From Planctomycetia bacterium (lineage in GTDB: Bacteria; Planctomycetota; Phycisphaerae; Phycisphaerales; SM1A02): 9,685 nucleotides of DNA. A program made the translations under genes and the position numbers. The notes below the pieces were generated by a model. That model ran no database searches. It had not been told where the DNA came from and saw nothing but the letters and a program-made list of their open reading frames with translations. The stretch spans positions 1 through 9,685 of the forward strand of contig SYPI01000178.1 in the NCBI GenBank assembly GCA_005804005.1, in the 5' to 3' direction. This document shows, piece after piece, positions 1 to 6,948 of the stretch (position 1 is its first letter; every line of letters begins with the position of its first letter).

Positions 1-426
1 GCTGGCGGCACCCGGGCCCAGACCGAAACGGGCCACCCAAAGTTGCTGGACGATTTCCGCAGGGCTCAGGTTGCGCATCAGGCCCATCTGGGCCGTCTCG
101 CAGAAGGTGCAGCCCATGGCGCAGCCGACCTGACTGCTCACACAGAGCGTGCGGCTGAATCGGCCGCGACGGTGCGGCATTGGGATGATGACGCTCTCGG
201 TCTCCAATCCGCCGCCTACGCCGAGGGTGAATTTCACAGTCTCCTCATCGTGGACAACGGCCCCAGGTGCTGACGGGGCGCCCGCGGAGCCAGCCTCGCC
301 ACACTCTCCGCGGCGGTGGAAAGCGCGGTAGGCGCTGAGCGCTGCGGGAGCGCCCCCCGAGGCGGCCACAAACTCCCGCGCAGTCATCGAGAGCGCGTGC
401 GGCTTCACAGCCACCAGCCTAGGCAT
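1..426 (-). CDS. rlmN: RlmN/Cfr-family radical SAM RNA methyltransferase, N-terminal part
   Basis: The reading frame is open to the window edge, so only about the first 142 residues are visible. RlmN methylates C2 of A2503 in 23S rRNA (and A37 of some tRNAs) using S-adenosylmethionine and a 4Fe-4S cluster; Cfr methylates C8 of the same base. The segment [16 protein letters not shown] contains the CxxxCxxC cluster motif (C102, C106, C109) and the upstream cysteine C95, which matches E. coli RlmN C118. It is followed by [19 protein letters not shown], the family's next conserved stretch. A short helical region (about residues 14-41) and a Gly/Ala-rich linker precede it, so the N-terminal domain is shorter than usual. 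I chose the ATG at 426 because it overlaps the stop of the phosphatase gene (ATGCCTAG), which suggests translational coupling. An ATG at 387 is an alternative, and neither has a good Shine-Dalgarno site. The family is secure. RlmN versus a related subfamily cannot be settled without the C-terminal half and its methyl-accepting cysteine. Confidence 0.85.
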   Translation of the reverse strand, partial: MPRLVAVKPHALSMTAREFVAASGGAPAALSAYRAFHRRGECGEAGSAGAPSAPGAVVHDEETVKFTLGVGGGLETESVIIPMPHRRGRFSRTLCVSSQVGCAMGCTFCETAQMGLMRNLSPAEIVQQLWVARFGLGPGAAS

Positions 427-1726
427 CCCGGCGGATGAAGATCGCCGTGCGATCGTCGGGAGTTGTCTGGGCGGCGGCAAACGCCACGACCTGAGTATCA
501 ATGCGCGTCATCAGATTGACCAGCGGCCCGCTGGCCCCTTCCCGGATCAGTTGCTGCAACCGCTCCTCGCCGAACTGCTCACCAGCCGGACTGGGCGCTT
601 CGGAGTAGCCATCCGTCAGCACCACAACCATGTCGCCGACCCCCAGCGACAGGCGCTGGGTCTGGTCGAATGGCATGGCATCGGCGGTGATGCCGAATGG
701 CAGGGCGTCCGAGTCGACCACCTCGAATTGTCCAGTGCCTGAGCGGAAGACATAAACTGGTCCCTGACCGGCGCTGAAGCACTCGATCTCATTGCGGGTG
801 GTGTCGAGCAGGGCAATCCAGGCGGTGATGAATCGCCCCGCGGGGAGGTCAGCGCAGAACTGGCGATTCACCGCCGGGGCAACCACGGAAAGCGGCTGGT
901 TGAACTGGGCGCCCATGCGCACCATGCCTCGGGCCTGCATGGAGCTCAGGGCCGGACCCACCCCGTGACCAGTGGCATCGGCGCAGAGGAAGATCACCCG
1001 CTCTGCTGGTTGACCCTGGGCCAGAATTCCGCCAGCACCGATGCCGATGACATCGAAGGCGTCGCCTCCGCACACATCGGCCGGAGTGCTCTGGGCGAAG
1101 ATCGAGTAGCGAGCCACCATCGGGAGCGCGGTCGGGAATGAGCCCTGCTGGATGGTGCGGGCAACTTCCAACTCCTCCTCCAGACGCAGGCGGGCCTCGT
1201 GATCTTCGAGCAGTCGCGCCCGCCGTACCGCCACCGCCGCCTGAGCCGCCAGCGCGCGGCCGATGCGGATGTCCGATTCACCGAATGCGCCGCCAACCCG
1301 GTTGAGCACCTGGGCGACTCCGACTAGTGCTCCCTCATCGTCCAAGAGGGGAATCGCCAGAATGTCCCGGGTCAGGAATCCGGTTCGCGCATCCACCGAA
1401 CGGTCAAATCGTTCGTCGGCGTAGGCGTCAGGTACCAGCGTGACCTGCCGGGACTGGGCCGCAGCTCCGACGATTCCGCGCTGGGCGGGAATGCGCACCA
1501 CCTGCGCCGCCATTCCATGGGCGACATGGGTGAACAGCTCATCCACGGGCCGGTCATACACCCACACGGTGGCTCGCTCAGCGTGCAGCAGGTCACGCAG
1601 CGCATCGATCACCGTCTGCAGTACCAGAGAGAGATCGCTCGATTCACCCAGGCGTCGGGCAACTTCCAGAAGGCCTTCGAGCGCGGCGTGTTCAGATTGT
1701 CGATCCGCCGCGGTCTGGCCTGACAC
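419..1726 (-). CDS. GAF-domain PP2C/SpoIIE-type serine phosphatase (RsbU-like)
   Basis: This 435-residue cytoplasmic protein has no signal peptide or membrane segment. A GAF sensor domain spans about residues 14-172. A charged helical linker (about 173-195, [17 protein letters not shown]) is typical of the junction to SpoIIE phosphatases. The PP2C-like catalytic domain spans about 200-433. Expected metal-binding acidic motifs are present: GGDAFD (220-225), ADATGHG (249-255), TDG (371-373) and DDR (424-426). The conserved SAGQGPVY stretch lies at 318-325. By family knowledge such enzymes dephosphorylate anti-sigma-factor antagonists or other STAS proteins in partner-switching pathways, with the GAF domain sensing a small ligand or a protein state. 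No antagonist or switch kinase is visible here, so its target is unknown. The start is GTG, one base after the stop of the upstream FG-GAP gene, with AGGGGG eight bases before it. The next internal methionine (residue 72) would destroy the GAF domain. It is translationally linked on both sides in an apparent three-gene operon. Confidence 0.93.
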   Translation of the reverse strand: MSGQTAADRQSEHAALEGLLEVARRLGESSDLSLVLQTVIDALRDLLHAERATVWVYDRPVDELFTHVAHGMAAQVVRIPAQRGIVGAAAQSRQVTLVPDAYADERFDRSVDARTGFLTRDILAIPLLDDEGALVGVAQVLNRVGGAFGESDIRIGRALAAQAAVAVRRARLLEDHEARLRLEEELEVARTIQQGSFPTALPMVARYSIFAQSTPADVCGGDAFDVIGIGAGGILAQGQPAERVIFLCADATGHGVGPALSSMQARGMVRMGAQFNQPLSVVAPAVNRQFCADLPAGRFITAWIALLDTTRNEIECFSAGQGPVYVFRSGTGQFEVVDSDALPFGITADAMPFDQTQRLSLGVGDMVVVLTDGYSEAPSPAGEQFGEERLQQLIREGASGPLVNLMTRIDTQVVAFAAAQTTPDDRTAIFIRRDA

Positions 1727-1727
1727 T

Positions 1728-4088
1728 TCAACCGCCCCCTGGCTTCACCGGACCAGCCGCGCGGGTCGAATCCTTGGTTGACTGGGGATAGACGAGCAGC
1801 CGATCGTGGCAGAGCAGCACCAGATCACTGGCGCCATCGCCGGTGACGTCAACAATGGCGGCCTGACTGGGCTCAAACTGCCGCGGCTCGCCCCCGGAAA
1901 AGAGCTTGGACTCAAAGACTTGAAAGCCCATGGCGTAGAGCAACTTCTTGGCCTCGCTCAGGGTGAGCACCTCGCACATCTGTTCGCCAGCGTCGAGGGC
2001 CACGATGTCGACCAGACCATCAGAGTTCAAGTCGCCAGCGGCCAGTTCATGCTCGGTGCGGCCCTTCTCGTCGCTGCGAAAACTGCCGATCTCCTCCAAC
2101 TTGCGGGTCTGCCCAGAGAACTGCAGAACGGCGAAGGCGTCGTCTCCCACCAGCAGGATCGCCTCGTCGGGGCCACCGGCAAACTTGCCAGCCTCGATGG
2201 AATTGAACTTGAATCCGCCGGCATCAAGGGCATCGACCTGCTTCCACTGGGCGCCATCACGAGCGAACACCAGCAGCTTGCCGTTCTCCCGGTCGCCAGC
2301 CACGATGCGGTCGCCGAGTAACGCCAGCGAAACCAGCTTGGCATCTCCGCGTGGAGCATTGATCTGGGCCGCCACTTCCCAGCCGGTGCCCGGCTTGAAG
2401 CGCAGGGCGCGGATGAAGTTCTTGTCGGCTACGAGCAATTCGTTCTTGCCGTCGCCATCGATGTCGGCGATCTCGGTGTTCAGGGCGCTGGCCGCCTGCG
2501 CCAGCCCGAACTGACCCATGTCTTTGCTCTCCAGCAGCTTGAAAGTCGGCGGCTTTCCAGCTTCAGCCGGCTGGTGGTGAAGCATGGCCATCGGCTTGTC
2601 GGGAGTGAACACCAGAATGTCGTTGAGCGAGTCCTGATCGGCATCGGCAGCGATCACCGTGTCCGGCGAGCGGCTGAGTGCACCCAGCGGCACGGAAACC
2701 TTGTCGCCCCCGGCACAGGGGATCAGTTCAAGCGAGTAATTGCGATTGTCCTTGGTGATCACCGCCGTCCAGTCGGCGCCATCGATCCGCACCAGACCGA
2801 GCGCCGTCGGGACGCGGCCAGCATCCAGAGCAACGGGAGTGGGGAAGGCCAGTCGTGCGCCGGAACTGGCGCTGGTCATGCCCACCACACCTTCCTTCTC
2901 ACTGCTTACCACCACCTCGGCCTTGCCGTCGGCGTTGGTGTCGGCGGCGGCGATGAAGTCGAGGTCGCCGTAGGCCGGTGATGACTCGCCGGATGTGAAG
3001 CCGCGTCCAGTGACCTGGGGATAGACCACTACCGAGTTGGTCTCGGTGTTGGTAGCCAAGAGGTCGGGCAGGGCATCGCCGTTGACATCGGCGATGGCCA
3101 CATCGCGCTTGCGGTTAGCGGTGTCAGCGAACGACCAGGTGCGCAGCGAACCCTCGCGGTCGCCCGATCCGGTCACCGGCTCCTCGACAACCTGCGACAG
3201 GACCACTCGCTTGGATGGCCGTTCGATCACCCCCAGCCGCGCCGCTTTCTCGCCGGGAATGTGCAGCGAACTGGCCTCGCGCAGGGGCGGCATCTCGAAG
3301 CGGTGCTGGGCGCCCAGGCTGGTGCCATCGGCCGACTGGGAACCGAACCAAGCGCGCAGCGGGGCCGGATCGTCGGGAATGACACCAACGATGTCGGTGG
3401 TGCCTTCGCCGTCAAAATCATCGGCCATAAAGGCCACCATGTTCGGCCCACCGGCGATGAGTTCCAGCGGGGCGCCGAGATTCGAGCCATCCATCGGCCA
3501 GACCTGAATCTTGCCACCAGCCAGACCGATCAGTTCGGGGGTGGCATCGCCGACCACATTGCCAACCGCCAGCGTGTCGCGATTGCCCATCAGGTTCTTG
3601 ACGGTGTGTTTGCGGGCCACTTCCCACTGCCCCGGGGCCTTCTGCCTGAGGAAGCTGATCCGGCCGGGATTGGTGGCGGCCACGATCAGGTCGAGAAGAC
3701 CGTCGCCGTCGAAGTCATGCGGCACGATGGCATCAGCCTGATCGGCCAGCGGAATCTCGGCGCGGCGGAATCGCCAGTGATCGGGGAGTTCATTGGCGTG
3801 CCGCGGAGCAGGCACTTCGTCACCCGGCTTGGCGCCAGCCTTCTGCAAGAAGGCGTCGATGCGGCTCTTGTGATTGTTGACCGCCAGCAGGTCCTGCAGG
3901 CCATCGCCGTCGATGTCTACGGCCACGAATGGGCCGGCGCCCTGTTCGATCTTGAGGACATCCAGGCCGTCAAAGCCCCAGTGATTCGCCAGAGTGTCGG
4001 CCTGTGGCGTGGCACCGCTGAACGAGGCGAAGGAGAACACCGCAATCGACCACACCAGCGGCGACAGAGAAATTGACTTGAACTGCAT
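1728..4088 (-). CDS. Exported FG-GAP/VCBS repeat beta-propeller protein
   Basis: This is a 786-residue protein with an N-terminal signal peptide: basic K4, then a hydrophobic core about residues 9-22, with likely cleavage between about 26 and 30. The mature part carries ten clear Asp/Gly-rich calcium-loop repeats of the DxDGDGxxDLLV type, beginning near residues 58, 125, 176, 223, 333, 382, 481, 541, 685 and 746. Four more degenerate repeats fit the gaps. Such FG-GAP/VCBS repeats fold as blades of integrin-alpha-like beta-propellers that bind calcium and usually mediate binding outside the cytoplasm. No catalytic domain, LPxTG, PEP-CTERM or other surface anchor is visible; the C-terminus is a short Pro/Gly tail. 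The start is an ATG with GGAG five bases upstream. It is the first gene of the left operon, with the phosphatase one base downstream, and is divergent from the protease gene. The family and export are well supported. The ligand and exact location (periplasm, surface or medium) are unknown. Confidence 0.9.
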   Translation of the reverse strand: MQFKSISLSPLVWSIAVFSFASFSGATPQADTLANHWGFDGLDVLKIEQGAGPFVAVDIDGDGLQDLLAVNNHKSRIDAFLQKAGAKPGDEVPAPRHANELPDHWRFRRAEIPLADQADAIVPHDFDGDGLLDLIVAATNPGRISFLRQKAPGQWEVARKHTVKNLMGNRDTLAVGNVVGDATPELIGLAGGKIQVWPMDGSNLGAPLELIAGGPNMVAFMADDFDGEGTTDIVGVIPDDPAPLRAWFGSQSADGTSLGAQHRFEMPPLREASSLHIPGEKAARLGVIERPSKRVVLSQVVEEPVTGSGDREGSLRTWSFADTANRKRDVAIADVNGDALPDLLATNTETNSVVVYPQVTGRGFTSGESSPAYGDLDFIAAADTNADGKAEVVVSSEKEGVVGMTSASSGARLAFPTPVALDAGRVPTALGLVRIDGADWTAVITKDNRNYSLELIPCAGGDKVSVPLGALSRSPDTVIAADADQDSLNDILVFTPDKPMAMLHHQPAEAGKPPTFKLLESKDMGQFGLAQAASALNTEIADIDGDGKNELLVADKNFIRALRFKPGTGWEVAAQINAPRGDAKLVSLALLGDRIVAGDRENGKLLVFARDGAQWKQVDALDAGGFKFNSIEAGKFAGGPDEAILLVGDDAFAVLQFSGQTRKLEEIGSFRSDEKGRTEHELAAGDLNSDGLVDIVALDAGEQMCEVLTLSEAKKLLYAMGFQVFESKLFSGGEPRQFEPSQAAIVDVTGDGASDLVLLCHDRLLVYPQSTKDSTRAAGPVKPGGG
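1735..1740 (-). promoter_or_regulatory. Shine-Dalgarno site for the GTG-started phosphatase gene
   Basis: AGGGGG on the minus strand lies inside the last codons of the FG-GAP gene, 8 nt before the GTG at 1726. It supports that non-ATG start and reinitiation after the FG-GAP stop codon. Confidence 0.6.
1815..3917 (-). repeat. Protein-level FG-GAP repeat array, about 14 units
   Basis: Ten clear calcium-loop repeats and four degenerate ones (near residues 284, 429, 588 and 632 of the FG-GAP protein) are spaced about 44 to 67 residues apart. At the DNA level the loops appear as recurring GCCGTCGCCGTCGA-like strings on the plus strand, for example near 2450, 3700 and 3903. This is coding repetition rather than a mobile or regulatory repeat. 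Confidence 0.7.
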
Positions 4089-4135
4089 TTTGGCTCCGGC
4101 GGAGGCGCTATCTTAGCGGGCTCGGAGGAAATCGC
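4089..4135. promoter_or_regulatory. Divergent intergenic region between FG-GAP operon and protease pair
   Basis: These 47 bases are the only space available for control signals of two divergent transcription units. They hold both Shine-Dalgarno sites: GGAG for the minus-strand gene (complement of 4094-4097) and GGAGG for the plus-strand gene (4124-4128). They also hold a short imperfect palindrome centred at 4099 (CTCCG-G-CGGAG) and an AT-richer patch TATCTT at 4109-4114 that could be a -10 element for the plus strand. No well-spaced -35 is recognisable, so the promoters themselves are not assigned. Confidence 0.4.
4124..4128 (+). promoter_or_regulatory. Shine-Dalgarno site deciding a TTG start
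   Basis: GGAGG stands 7 nt before the TTG at 4136. It places the start at this rare initiation codon and keeps the full signal peptide. The first in-frame ATG (residue 13) would cut the signal peptide in half. Confidence 0.8.
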
Positions 4136-5101
4136 TTGCGTAGTGCTCGCCTACTTGTGGTCCTAACAGTGATGTCCGTGGTTGGCTCGGCCATCGCCGA
4201 TGTGGTGGTGCTGCGCAGCGGGCGGCGGTTGGAAGGGGATGTGCTGAAGCGCTCCGACACGCGGGTCTGGCTGGATGTCGGCCCGGATGTGCTGGTCTTC
4301 GAGATTGGCGATGTGGCCGATGTGGAATCCGACTCGGCGGAACGCACTTCAGCGAAGGTGGAAGAGAGTCTGTTCTCGGTGGCCCGCAACCCGATGACCC
4401 TCACTCCGCGCGAGCACGCCAAGCTGGTCGGTCCGGCGGTAGTGAAGGTCTCGACCCCCAAGGGGCTCGGCTCGGGGGTCATCATTCATCGCGATGGCTA
4501 CGCCATCACCAACGCCCATGTGGTTCAAGGCGAGACCAATTTGCGCACAACCGTCTGGCTGCCGCAGCCCGACGGCACGCTGCGGCGCATTGAGATTGAG
4601 GATGTGGAGATCGTGGCGGTAAACAACCACCTTGATCTGGCGCTCATCAAGATGAAGCACCCCGAGGGCGCCGCCTTCGACATCGCTCCAGTAGTCGTGG
4701 AGGACAAGTTGGAAATCGGCCAGCCGGTGTTTGCCATTGGCAATCCACTCGGGCTGGAGCGCTCGCTCACTCAGGGCGTGGTCTCCACTACCCAGCGCAA
4801 CTTCGACGGCCTGACCTATGTGCAGACCGACACGCCGATCAACCCCGGAAACTCCGGCGGGCCGCTCTTCAATACCAAGGGTGAAGTGGTGGGCATCACC
4901 AACATGGGCATCCTCGGCGGCGAGGCGCTCGGGTTCGCCATTCCGGCGCGGTATGTGAAGGATTTCATCCGCAACCGCGAGGCCTTTGGCTTCGACAAGA
5001 ACAATCCCAATTCTGGCCACCACTATCACCTGCCCCCGCCGCGCACCAACTTTGAACCCCCGCCGCAGCTCCACGATGGAACTGCCAGCGGCGGCAGCTG
5101 A
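4136..5101 (+). CDS. Exported HtrA-like trypsin-fold serine protease without PDZ domain
   Basis: This 321-residue exported endopeptidase belongs to the DegP/HtrA-like trypsin-fold family (MEROPS S1C type), which degrades or processes proteins outside the cytoplasm. A signal peptide covers about residues 1-21 (LLVVLTVMSVVGSAIA). Residues 23-64 form a small beta-rich domain (VVVLRSGRRLEGDVL) resembling the barrel-like modules seen in planctomycete exported proteins. The protease domain spans about 95-283, with the catalytic triad H128 (TNAHVV), D167 (LDLAL) and S240 (NPGNSGGPLF). The protein ends about 40 residues after the protease domain in a His/Pro-rich tail (HHYHLPPPR) and has no PDZ domain, unlike typical DegP, DegQ or DegS. 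The start is TTG behind GGAGG. The DUF3352-like gene follows after 29 nt, so the two are probably co-transcribed. The family and triad are clear; the substrates are unknown. Confidence 0.92.
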   Translation: MRSARLLVVLTVMSVVGSAIADVVVLRSGRRLEGDVLKRSDTRVWLDVGPDVLVFEIGDVADVESDSAERTSAKVEESLFSVARNPMTLTPREHAKLVGPAVVKVSTPKGLGSGVIIHRDGYAITNAHVVQGETNLRTTVWLPQPDGTLRRIEIEDVEIVAVNNHLDLALIKMKHPEGAAFDIAPVVVEDKLEIGQPVFAIGNPLGLERSLTQGVVSTTQRNFDGLTYVQTDTPINPGNSGGPLFNTKGEVVGITNMGILGGEALGFAIPARYVKDFIRNREAFGFDKNNPNSGHHYHLPPPRTNFEPPPQLHDGTASGGS

Positions 5102-5130
5102 GCCATCTTGAAACCCGCAAGGAGTTACTC

Positions 5131-6948
5131 ATGTCATTGAACCGTCGTTCTGTCGCCGTGGCCACCCTGACTCTCACCTTCGCTGCGGTCGGCAGCGTGG
5201 TTGCTCAGGGAGTGAGCATCGAGCGCGTCGCTCCCCCAGGAGCGTTTCTGGTGGTCTCCACCAAGGACGCCGCTGGCGTGCAGGCCCGCTTCGAGGCGTT
5301 GCCGCTGGGTCAGATGCTGGTGGCACTGGAATCCGAGGAGGGGATGGCGGATTGGAAGAAGGAACGCGAGGCGGGCCTAGAGGCAATGGCCGACGAGCTA
5401 GGCATTGAGGTGGCTGACATCGTCGCCCCGGGAGCCTGTGGGCTGGCGCTGTTTGTGGAGCGCAATGAAGAGTTGGACGCCCCCGGCCTCGGTTTCGTCG
5501 CCTTCGTCGATTTTGGTGATCGGGCCGAGCAGGCTGCCAAGCTGATCGATGCCATTGCCAAGCAGGCGGCACTGGAGGGGGGCGTTTCGCTTGAGGAAGT
5601 GCAGCTCGGGAGCCGCACCGCAACAATCGTGCCGCTGCCAAGCGTTGGTGAAGATGACAGTGTGATGTCACCGCCCCCCGGAGTACCAGGTGGTCCGCCG
5701 CGGCAGGTTCCAGGCATGGGGCCGTCGATGACTGACCTGGTCCAGCCCCCCGAGAACCTAGTCTTCGCCCGCGAAGGCTCGACCTGGCTCTTCGCCTCAA
5801 GCGTGCCGGCACTGGACGAAGCCTTCGAGGCCTTCGACGGCAAGGCCACCAAGACTCTGGCTGACGACGGCGAGTATCAGGCGGTCGCCGCTGGTCTGGG
5901 TAGCCAGGACATCTCGCTGGTGGTTGTGGTCGCGCCGCTGGCCCCCTTGGCCGAGCCATTCTTCATCGGCCCAGCGCAGATGCTGAAGCCAGTACTTACC
6001 TCGCTCTTCGGCGGCATGCGCGGGATGGCCATCGGCGCCACGCTGGACGGCGAGATCGGACAGATTGAACTGACCGGAACCGTCGGCACGGATGGCGAGC
6101 CGCGCGGGCTGCTCGGCCTCTTCCGCGAGGCAACGCCAATTCAGGCCCCGCCAACACTCGGCGGTGAATCGTGCAGTTCGTACAGCCGGATGAACTTCAA
6201 CTTCCCAGGGCTGGTTGAACTCATCGAGGGGACTCTGGACGGCTTCGGGCAGGACGAGCGAGGCATGATTGAGCCGATGTTGATGGCCTACATGCCGGCG
6301 CTGCAGAAGGCCTGCGGCAGCCTTGGCCCGGCAATGCACCAGTTCGTGCGGTTGGGCGGCGAAGGTGAGGGCACTTCGCTCTGGGCAATCGACTGCGCCG
6401 ACCAGAAGGCGGTGGTGCCATTTGTCAACCTACTCGCCCCGCAGGCTGGACTGATGCCGGAAGACTTTCAGGGGCAGACTGTGTTCCGCGATCCCACCGG
6501 CGCCATGCCTATGGAACTCGGCTTCTCCGCCTCATCAATGCTGATGGGTGACACCGACAGCGTGGAGCAGGGGCTGCGGACTACCGGCGATGCCGGAGCC
6601 AAGGGTTTGGCGGCTGATGCGCTGTACCGCAGTTGCCAGGGGGTCATTGCTGCTGGCCCGGTGAGTTCCTGGGGCTACAACGATCTGGTGGCATCGTTCG
6701 AGGCGGCGCATCAGGCGGCGCTGTCCGCGGAAGGACAGGACGACGGCTTCGTGGATGAAGCGGGCGATCCGATCACTCCGCAGCTTGCCGACGCTATGCC
6801 TGACTCGCTGATGGGCGGTCTGGCCAGCGTAGATGGCAAGCTGCTCTCCAAGTACCTCGGACCGTTGGTCTGGGAGATCCGCCCGGTGACCAACGGATTG
6901 CGGCAGAAGCTGTTCCTGCTGCGGCCGTCAACCGCCGCTGCGGACTGA
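5131..6948 (+). CDS. Exported DUF3352-like protein of unknown function
   Basis: This 605-residue protein has a signal peptide at about residues 1-26 (hydrophobic core 8-25, likely cut after VVAQ). The mature part resembles planctomycete exported proteins of the DUF3352 type: an opening APPGAFLVVSTKD, a helical stretch, strands such as GLGFVAFVDFGD (119-130), and later LVFAREGSTWLFASS followed by PALDEAFEAFDG (210-237). A Pro/Gly/Met-rich loop interrupts it at about 179-200. The second half (about 350-490) repeats the same order of elements, ending in SSMLMGDTDSVEQGLRTTG (468-486), which suggests an internal duplication. No catalytic motif, membrane segment or anchor is visible. The start is an ATG with AAGGAG six bases upstream. 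The gene lies 29 nt after the protease gene, so it may be a partner or substrate, but that is only inference. The 3' end overlaps the convergent hydrolase gene. Export is well supported; the family name is tentative and the function unknown. Confidence 0.75.
   Translation: MSLNRRSVAVATLTLTFAAVGSVVAQGVSIERVAPPGAFLVVSTKDAAGVQARFEALPLGQMLVALESEEGMADWKKEREAGLEAMADELGIEVADIVAPGACGLALFVERNEELDAPGLGFVAFVDFGDRAEQAAKLIDAIAKQAALEGGVSLEEVQLGSRTATIVPLPSVGEDDSVMSPPPGVPGGPPRQVPGMGPSMTDLVQPPENLVFAREGSTWLFASSVPALDEAFEAFDGKATKTLADDGEYQAVAAGLGSQDISLVVVVAPLAPLAEPFFIGPAQMLKPVLTSLFGGMRGMAIGATLDGEIGQIELTGTVGTDGEPRGLLGLFREATPIQAPPTLGGESCSSYSRMNFNFPGLVELIEGTLDGFGQDERGMIEPMLMAYMPALQKACGSLGPAMHQFVRLGGEGEGTSLWAIDCADQKAVVPFVNLLAPQAGLMPEDFQGQTVFRDPTGAMPMELGFSASSMLMGDTDSVEQGLRTTGDAGAKGLAADALYRSCQGVIAAGPVSSWGYNDLVASFEAAHQAALSAEGQDDGFVDEAGDPITPQLADAMPDSLMGGLASVDGKLLSKYLGPLVWEIRPVTNGLRQKLFLLRPSTAAAD
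6928..6948. other. Tail-to-tail overlap of two convergent genes
   Basis: The plus-strand DUF3352-like gene stops with TGA at 6946-6948 and the minus-strand hydrolase gene stops with TGA at 6928-6930. Their last 21 bases are therefore shared in antisense. There is no room for a dedicated intrinsic terminator and no hairpin plus T-tract is visible, so the two transcripts probably overlap at their 3' ends. Confidence 0.85.

Noticed and set aside
43..331. Short plus-strand frames at the left edge
   Set aside because: They lie opposite the rlmN-like frame, whose cysteine motif and flanking conserved residues are unmistakable.
2450..3915. Recurring GTCGCCGTCG-like strings that could look like a DNA repeat family
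   Set aside because: They are in frame with Asp-Gly-Asp-Gly calcium loops of the FG-GAP repeats, so protein repetition and codon bias explain them.
3261..4076. 271-codon plus-strand open frame opposite the FG-GAP gene
   Set aside because: It is a shadow of a GC-rich coding strand; the minus-strand frame carries a signal peptide and clear repeats, while this one has no recognisable domain or ribosome binding site.
4090..4114. Possible sigma-70 promoter TTGGCT...TATCTT for the protease gene
   Set aside because: The spacer would be only 13 nt and the -35 matches poorly, so I did not call it a promoter.
4349..5074. 241-codon minus-strand frame opposite the protease gene
   Set aside because: The plus-strand frame has the full catalytic triad and signal peptide; the antisense frame shows no family features.
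5174..5959. 261-codon minus-strand frame opposite the DUF3352-like gene
   Set aside because: It is very rich in Arg and Pro with no domain and is opposite a gene with a good ribosome binding site and signal peptide.
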